The translations under genes and the position numbers were made by a program. 9,353 nucleotides of DNA from CAZKNJ01 sp964554185. Lineage in GTDB: Bacteria > 4484-113. The notes under the pieces are model-generated. The model ran no database searches. It was given only the letters and a program-made list of their open reading frames with translations, and was not told the origin of the DNA. The stretch covers positions 1 through 9,353 of the forward strand of contig CAZKNJ010000061.1 of the NCBI GenBank assembly GCA_964554185.1, given 5' to 3'. Position 1 is the stretch's first letter. The number at the start of each line of letters is the position of its first letter. Shown piece after piece: positions 5,934 through 9,353 of this stretch.

Positions 5934-6269
5934 GATATTAAGGCAGGTCCACTGCCCTGCATTACCTCATCCGCCGCTATCCAGCATCTGCGGTGTCGGC
6001 CAGGTTTCCCCACTGGCGTCGTTCGCCCGGGCGTACATCAGATCACCGTTGCCCTGGTCGTAATACGTGATGGCGGGATAGCCTTCAACTTCGGCCAGCG
6101 AGCAGTAGTTCCCGGTGAGGAACGTAGTCTCAACCGGGACGCGCGCATTCCAGGTCCTACCCAACTCATCGGTTGCGCACACGTAGTACGGATTGGCGAC
6201 CCACGAAGCGTAGAACGCAATCGCCGGACGTCCGTCAATAATCGCCAGGGATGTGTAACCGATATCCAT
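5265..6269 (-). repeat. Seven ~50-residue repeats, likely a seven-bladed beta-propeller
   Basis: Seven copies occur in tandem in the protein. Their core strands are SLAIIDGRPAIAFY, SLAEVEGYPAITYY, CLNIVDGNPAVSYY, SLIIADGYPAIGYL, CLAVVDGYPAFAYR, WLAIIDGMPVISYM and CIMEVQGHLAVCFY. Most copies then have a D/N-L-x-Y/F-x-R-A strand and a D-A-x-G-x-x-W turn. Seven is the most common blade number for propellers of this kind. The copies are diverged at DNA level, so this is an old protein repeat, not a fresh tandem duplication. Confidence 0.7.
5940..5958 (-). other. Hairpin immediately downstream of the in-frame TGA
   Basis: On the minus strand AGGGCAG pairs with CTGCCTT (seven pairs including one G-U) around the 5-nt loop TGGAC. 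The loop begins 16 nt after the TGA and has G as its second base. These features fit the loose rules described for bacterial SECIS elements (loop about 16-37 nt from UGA, G among the first loop bases). Such rules are met by chance fairly often in GC-rich coding DNA, so it is noted only as a structure. Confidence 0.3.
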
Positions 6270-7817
6270 GTCCTCCGACGGGCGCGTGACATACCATCCG
6301 TGTACGTTCAGGTCGAATGGGTGCAGGTCGCTGCCGAACGCGTTGCTAACGGCCAGGGAGGCGGTGAACTCGCCCGCCGGCCCCAGCGTCACTATCGGCT
6401 GAGTCTCGTCGCTCGTGTTCGGAACCGCGCCGCCTCCGAAGTCCCAGGCTATGGTGATAGGCAAAGTGCCATCCACTTCTACGACGAATTGGGCGTTCTC
6501 ACCGGTGTTGCACTCTTCCGGGCCGGGAATGGCGACCGTCACTATTTCCGCCGGACTGCCGGTGGCAACCATAAACGGATATTCATGGCTGCCAAACGCG
6601 TTGGATACCGTCAGCGAGCATTCGTATTCACCCTCCCCGGGAACCGTCACCACCGGCGATACCTCGTCCGAAGCCGCCGGGCCGAATCCCTCGGCAAACT
6701 CCCAAAGGTAGGACACCGGCTCGGGGCCGGTGCCCGGATTCACGCTTGCGGAAAACACCACGTCCGTGTTCTCCAGGGCGAGATCGGGCGTCACGTTGGT
6801 GGCCTCCGGCGGATAGCCCACACGGAGCGTGAAGTTGCGCGAGTCGCCGCCGTATCCATTGCTTACTGAGAGCATAGCCGGATAGTCGCCCTCGGCCCCC
6901 AAAACGACCGTCGGCTCCGGCTGAGTGCTGGTGTTGGGCGCAGCCCCGCCGCCGAAATCCCACATGTAGTTCACGGGCTCCGCGCCGGTGACCAGGGCGC
7001 TGAAGACCGTCTCCGCACCCACTACTCCGATCTGCGGAGTGATTGCACCGATGGCCGGAGAATCTCCGAAAATGGATACGAGCTCGGAGGGAACTCCCGG
7101 ATTGCCTTCGGTGTCGCGCGGCACCACCCTGATGAAGGGCGATCCCATCGACGGCGTGAAAGGCGTGCTGAAGAGCAGCCGTCCGTCGCCAGCCCCTTCT
7201 TCCACCTCCACGCTGTCGGCATCCTCCCACGGCTCCTCGCCGGTGGCGCTTTGCTGAATCACATACTCAGTGCACTGAACGCCGAAGTGCATAGCGATTG
7301 CCGTGACATCGGCGATGTCGACCATGTTGTTGCCGCTGCCGTTAATCACCGCCTGTATGGAGTTGCCGTCAACGTCCCCCGGCGGCACTGCCTCGCCGAA
7401 GTGCATGGCAATCGGCGTAATGTCAGAAATCCCTACCGCTCCATTCTGATCGTAATCTCCGAGATTCCGGTAGTGCCAGGACAAGGTGTATACGCCGCCG
7501 TCCTCCACAATAGCCAGGTCAGCCACGCGGTTCGCCTCGCCTGCCGGGGGAATGCAGGCTGCTTTGTTGCAGCCCTGTTGTTGAAGCGCATCCCGCAGCG
7601 CTCCCTTGAGCACCTCAAACACGTCCGCCCTCGCTCCGGGCGGCGGCTCAAGGGCTTCCAGCGCACTCAGTTCAGCTGTTAAGGCAGACGCTGCAGGCGC
7701 GTCAGAACCGCTCCCCCGAAGCGTCAGTGGATTCAAGCCGCCGCATGATGCGATGGCCACCAGAAGCGCTGACAACAAGACTAAGCACGCGCGCGCAATT
7801 CCTTTGCGCTCGTTCAT
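5967..7817 (-). CDS. Surface lipoprotein with dockerin-like and PKD-like domains (5' part, ends at TGA)
   Basis: A 616-residue product up to the TGA. Residues 1-24 are a lipoprotein signal peptide with lipobox IASC, Cys25 being the lipid anchor, so it should sit on the cell envelope facing outward. Two dockerin-like calcium loops follow (120-142 with DYDQNGAVGISD, and 147-180 ending DIADVTAIAMHFG). Three PKD-like beta-sandwich domains cover about 252-334, 335-420 and 421-506, each with a WDFGGG/WEFAEG-type core and a P-x-V...G-x-Y/F strand. From 517 on come propeller-type repeats. ATG 7815-7817 is preferred over a GTG at 7838 because GGGAGGG precedes it and the signal peptide then starts cleanly. 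Such proteins usually bind surfaces, polysaccharides or partners; no enzyme domain is visible. No cohesin gene is in the window. Confidence 0.85.
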   Translation of the reverse strand: MNERKGIARACLVLLSALLVAIASCGGLNPLTLRGSGSDAPAASALTAELSALEALEPPPGARADVFEVLKGALRDALQQQGCNKAACIPPAGEANRVADLAIVEDGGVYTLSWHYRNLGDYDQNGAVGISDITPIAMHFGEAVPPGDVDGNSIQAVINGSGNNMVDIADVTAIAMHFGVQCTEYVIQQSATGEEPWEDADSVEVEEGAGDGRLLFSTPFTPSMGSPFIRVVPRDTEGNPGVPSELVSIFGDSPAIGAITPQIGVVGAETVFSALVTGAEPVNYMWDFGGGAAPNTSTQPEPTVVLGAEGDYPAMLSVSNGYGGDSRNFTLRVGYPPEATNVTPDLALENTDVVFSASVNPGTGPEPVSYLWEFAEGFGPAASDEVSPVVTVPGEGEYECSLTVSNAFGSHEYPFMVATGSPAEIVTVAIPGPEECNTGENAQFVVEVDGTLPITIAWDFGGGAVPNTSDETQPIVTLGPAGEFTASLAVSNAFGSDLHPFDLNVHGWYVTRPSEDMDIGYTSLAIIDGRPAIAFYASWVANPYYVCATDELGRTWNARVPVETTFLTGNYCSLAEVEGYPAITYYDQGNGDLMYARANDASGETWPTPQMLDSGG

Positions 7818-7853
7818 GGTTTTCCCTCCCAGGAACACATCGCTCTATCGTTC

Positions 7854-7883
7854 ATTATAACAGCGGCAGCGCATCGCCGCCAA
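7854..7883 (-). promoter_or_regulatory. Promoter of the PKD/propeller lipoprotein
   Basis: Minus strand: TTGGCG (7878-7883) as -35, 18-nt spacer, then TATAAT (7854-7859), preceded by TGT to give an extended -10. Predicted start near 7847 leaves a leader of about 30 nt with GGGAGGG before the ATG at 7817. A perfect -10 suggests that the gene is, or recently was, well expressed. Confidence 0.6.
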
Positions 7884-7889
7884 AACTGC

Positions 7890-7905
7890 GCCACCCGCCG
7901 GTCAA
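7890..7905 (-). repeat. 16-nt direct repeat, copy 2
   Basis: Identical to 5208-5223 and in the same orientation. This copy overlaps the stop codon of the class V enzyme gene (TGA, 7902-7904) and begins 73 nt upstream of the lipoprotein start codon. Here the TTGACC has no -10 at the right distance, so it is not simply a second -35. Confidence 0.4.
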
Positions 7906-9056
7906 GCGGGCCGCAGCGCCGCCAGCAGCCGGTCTATCTCGCCTTCGGTGTTCCAGAAATGCGGGCTCACGCGCACCAGCCCGTCGCGCAGGCTTACCAC
8001 GATGCGCCCGCTCTCCAGCCGCTCCATCAGCGCCTCCGGCTCCTCCACGCGGAAAGTCACAATCCCCGCACGCAGCTCCGGCGGCTCCGGCGTGAGCACC
8101 TGCACCGGCAGCTCCTTCAGCCCGGCGAACAGCCGCCCCGTCAGCTCCTGTACCCGCCGCCACCGCGCTTCTTCGCCCACCGCGTTGAACTGGTCAATGC
8201 TGCGCTTCATCCCGTACATACCCGGCAGCGGATTGGTGCCCGTTTCAAAGCGCACCGCCGTGTCCTTGAACGGGACGTCCCGCCGGGTGTAGCACAGCGG
8301 ATCGTAGGCCATGCCGTACCAGCCCGGCCAGTCCGGCTCGTGCGTGTCCACCATCTCGTCGCTCGCGTACATAAAGCCGGTGCCCAGCGGCGACATCAGC
8401 CACTTGGCTCCACCACACACGAGATAATCTACACTCAGCTCCCCCACGTTCAGCGGCACCGGCCCCAGCCCCTGGTAGGCGTCCACGATGAAGTAGAATC
8501 CGCGCCGCTTTTTCTCTTCGCTCAGCCGCGCGAGGTCCAGCCGCCGTCCGGTGAGGAATCCCACCCACGACACCGCGACGATGCGCGTGCGCGGCGTCAG
8601 CGCCCTGACCACCGCTTCCGTCAAGTCCTCGTCCAGCTCCGCCTTCACCTCGCGCAGCTTCGCGCCGCGCTTCAGCACTCCCAGCAGCGCGAAGTACAGC
8701 GTGGCGAACTCGTCGTGCAGGTAAACCACCTCGTCACCGTCCTTGAGCGAGATGCTGGAAAGCGCGCGCACCAGCCCCACAGCGCAGTTGTGCATCAGGC
8801 ACATGTTGCGCACTGGCGCGCCTATTAGCTTCCCCGCCGACCCCCGCGCCTGCACCATGAACTCCTGCCAGGTAGGGTCGCCCAGCGAAGCGGCATGCGT
8901 CTGCTCGCGCAGGAATTGGTTCACCGCCCGCCGCACCGAGCGGTGCAGCGGCCCGGTGGACGCGTGGTTGAGATAGGTGTAATCGCGGGTGATGTCCATC
9001 CCCGCGCGGAACCGCGCGATGCGCGCCTCGTCATTCAGCAGCCCCATGTTCTCCAT
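7902..9056 (-). CDS. Class V aminotransferase-fold PLP-dependent enzyme
   Basis: A 384-residue cytoplasmic fold-type I PLP enzyme of the class V group, which includes cysteine desulfurases, selenocysteine lyases, kynureninase and isopenicillin-N-epimerase-like proteins. The opening YLNHASTGPLH (28-38) is the usual substrate-loop start. Asp192 and Gln195 in VDAYQGLG contact the cofactor ring. Lys218 in CGGAKWLMSPLGTGF is the predicted Schiff-base lysine. RFETGTNP (269-276) provides the phosphate contact from the partner subunit. The C-terminal small domain ends with VRVSPHFWNTEGEIDRLL. I see no clear cysteine-desulfurase active-site Cys loop, so an epimerase- or aminotransferase-like role is more probable; the substrate is unknown. 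ATG 9054-9056 has no Shine-Dalgarno but follows an extended -10 directly. ATG 9045-9047, with GGAG before it, is an alternative start. Confidence 0.9.
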   Translation of the reverse strand: MENMGLLNDEARIARFRAGMDITRDYTYLNHASTGPLHRSVRRAVNQFLREQTHAASLGDPTWQEFMVQARGSAGKLIGAPVRNMCLMHNCAVGLVRALSSISLKDGDEVVYLHDEFATLYFALLGVLKRGAKLREVKAELDEDLTEAVVRALTPRTRIVAVSWVGFLTGRRLDLARLSEEKKRRGFYFIVDAYQGLGPVPLNVGELSVDYLVCGGAKWLMSPLGTGFMYASDEMVDTHEPDWPGWYGMAYDPLCYTRRDVPFKDTAVRFETGTNPLPGMYGMKRSIDQFNAVGEEARWRRVQELTGRLFAGLKELPVQVLTPEPPELRAGIVTFRVEEPEALMERLESGRIVVSLRDGLVRVSPHFWNTEGEIDRLLAALRPA

Positions 9057-9063
9057 GCGCGCG

Positions 9064-9072
9064 ATTCTAGCA
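9064..9072 (-). promoter_or_regulatory. Extended -10 (TGCTAGAAT), probable leaderless promoter of the class V enzyme gene
   Basis: On the minus strand TGC-TAGAAT ends 7 nt before the ATG at 9056, placing transcription start at the start codon. No ribosome binding site and no good -35 is present; an extended -10 can work without one. If this is right, the alternative start at 9047 would have a 9-10 nt leader with GGAG only 3 nt away. Confidence 0.45.
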
Positions 9073-9117
9073 CCGCTGACGAACTTGCCCGCGTGTGCAA
9101 GAACTGCGCTTTGCGGG

Positions 9118-9149
9118 TATAATATAAGTGAACACTCATTAGGGAGGAG
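9118..9149 (+). promoter_or_regulatory. Consensus -10 and strong ribosome binding site of the right-edge lipoprotein gene
   Basis: TATAAT at 9118-9123 is a perfect -10; the -35 position (about 9094-9100) is weak. Predicted start is near 9130. AGGGAGGAG at 9141-9149 lies 3 nt before the ATG at 9153. This gene uses a normal leader, in contrast to its divergent neighbour. Confidence 0.6.
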
Positions 9150-9152
9150 AAG

Positions 9153-9353
9153 ATGGGCCGGTTTCTTAAGCTGAGTATCCTCGCGGCGCTGCTCGCCGCA
9201 GCGCTGCTGTCATTCGCCTGTGGCAAGGGCAAGCATCCCGCGGCCACGCTTCCATCCGCCGGGAGCGGCGGTCTCCAGACCGCCGACACCGCAACAACCG
9301 GGGGCGGCGGTTTCCCAACCGCCGATTCGCCGCCCGCCGAACAGTCCCTCGAC
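9153..9353 (+). CDS. Lipoprotein, N-terminal part, cut by window end
   Basis: The first 67 codons of a lipoprotein. Residues 1-22 form a signal peptide (MGRFLKLSILAALLAAALLS core) and Cys23 in SFAC is the likely lipid site, though Ser at -3 is less usual than Leu. The exposed part is low complexity, rich in Gly, Thr, Ala and Pro, with the repeated motif GGLQTADTA/GGFPTADSP. This corresponds to two palindromic repeats in the DNA. The frame stays open to the window edge, so function and length are unknown. It is divergent from the class V enzyme gene, with 96 nt between start codons. Confidence 0.7.
   Translation, partial: MGRFLKLSILAALLAAALLSFACGKGKHPAATLPSAGSGGLQTADTATTGGGGFPTADSPPAEQSLD
9266..9324. 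repeat. Two near-identical 20-nt palindromes inside a coding sequence
   Basis: CGGCGGTCTCCAGACCGCCG (9266-9285) has 9-bp arms and a 2-nt centre. CGGCGGTTTCCCAACCGCCG (9305-9324) has 8-bp arms and a 4-nt centre. They are 39 nt apart start to start (in frame), share the arms CGGCGGT/ACCGCCG, and encode the low-complexity repeat of the lipoprotein. They look like REP-type palindromes inserted into or captured by the gene. Confidence 0.6.

Larger units (their letters stand above)
5262..7817 (-). pseudogene. Secreted dockerin/PKD/propeller lipoprotein, frame interrupted by one in-frame TGA
   Basis: One continuous reading frame of 852 codons from ATG 7817 to TAG 5262-5264, broken only by TGA at 5967-5969. 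No shift in frame occurs, and coding quality and repeat structure are the same on both sides. The break lies in the linker between propeller repeats 2 and 3, leaving two of seven repeats in the upstream product. Possible explanations are a recent nonsense mutation (pseudogene), a sequencing or assembly substitution, or decoding of UGA as an amino acid. Other genes here (the LolA-like, sigma and class V enzyme genes) end at TGA, which argues against genome-wide reassignment. Confidence 0.65.

Noticed and set aside
5967..5969. UGA reassigned genome-wide as a sense codon
   Set aside because: The LolA-like, sigma and class V enzyme genes end naturally at TGA with proper C-termini, so TGA is a stop in this organism.
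5229..6869. A 546-codon open frame on the plus strand opposite the lipoprotein gene
   Set aside because: It is a shadow of the GC-rich minus-strand gene. The minus frame has a signal peptide, lipobox, PKD-like domains and regular repeats, and the plus frame has none of these.
7818..7838. GTG 7838 as the start of the PKD lipoprotein
   Set aside because: ATG 7817 has GGGAGGG just upstream and gives a normal lipoprotein signal peptide; the GTG would place the ribosome binding site inside the coding region.
1..9353. CRISPR array, tRNA, rRNA, transposase or phage gene
   Set aside because: I saw no regularly spaced direct repeats, no cloverleaf or rRNA-like sequence and no transposase or phage motifs on either strand.

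Overview
The window is 9.35 kb of GC-rich, densely coded bacterial DNA, most likely from an uncultured or metagenome-derived lineage. I cannot name the phylum from this sequence. The clues are strong G/C preference at third codon positions, ATG/GTG/TTG starts, two lipoprotein-type signal peptides, a LolA-like exported protein (which hints at a two-membrane envelope), and a secreted protein built from dockerin-like, PKD-like and short propeller-type repeats, a mix common in environmental bacteria with large genomes. Several genes have a TANNAT -10-like hexamer only 6-9 nt before the ATG and no Shine-Dalgarno, so leaderless mRNAs may be in use.

Layout, left to right. Positions 1-246 hold no intact gene: there is a possible fragment of a double-stranded-RNA-binding domain (+), a decayed-looking C-terminal coding remnant (-) and small palindromic sequences. 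A class II aldolase/adducin-family gene (247-834, -) is divergent from a glycolytic glyceraldehyde-3-phosphate dehydrogenase (gap, 939-1946, +) that has a good promoter. Next comes a tightly overlapping + strand operon: an exported LolA/DUF4412-like protein (1992-2714), a sigma-70 family factor (2698-3600) and a PflX-type (COG1313) radical SAM protein (3597-4520). It ends at a palindrome shared with the convergent zinc-ribbon gene (4521-5141, -), which starts at TTG behind a TTGACC-N17-TATATT promoter.

The centre is a secreted lipoprotein gene on the - strand (5262-7817). It has a lipobox, two dockerin-like calcium loops, three PKD-like domains and seven ~50-residue repeats that look like the blades of a seven-bladed beta-propeller. 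The frame is interrupted by one in-frame TGA (5967-5969) between repeats 2 and 3. The reading frame and repeat pattern continue undisturbed for another 234 codons. This is either a fresh nonsense mutation, an assembly error, or a recoded UGA; a small hairpin just downstream fits the loose geometry of bacterial SECIS elements, but other evidence for selenocysteine is absent.

Upstream of it on the same strand lies a class V-fold PLP enzyme (7902-9056), apparently leaderless. Divergent from that, at the right edge, a second lipoprotein (9153 to beyond 9353) begins behind a consensus TATAAT; its coding sequence carries two near-identical 20-nt palindromes.

The genes do not form one pathway. The most coherent unit is the LolA-like/sigma/radical SAM operon. 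The points most worth a second look are the TGA-split propeller lipoprotein, the variant sigma factor coupled to an exported LolA-like protein, the leaderless promoter pattern, and the short repeats near gene starts.
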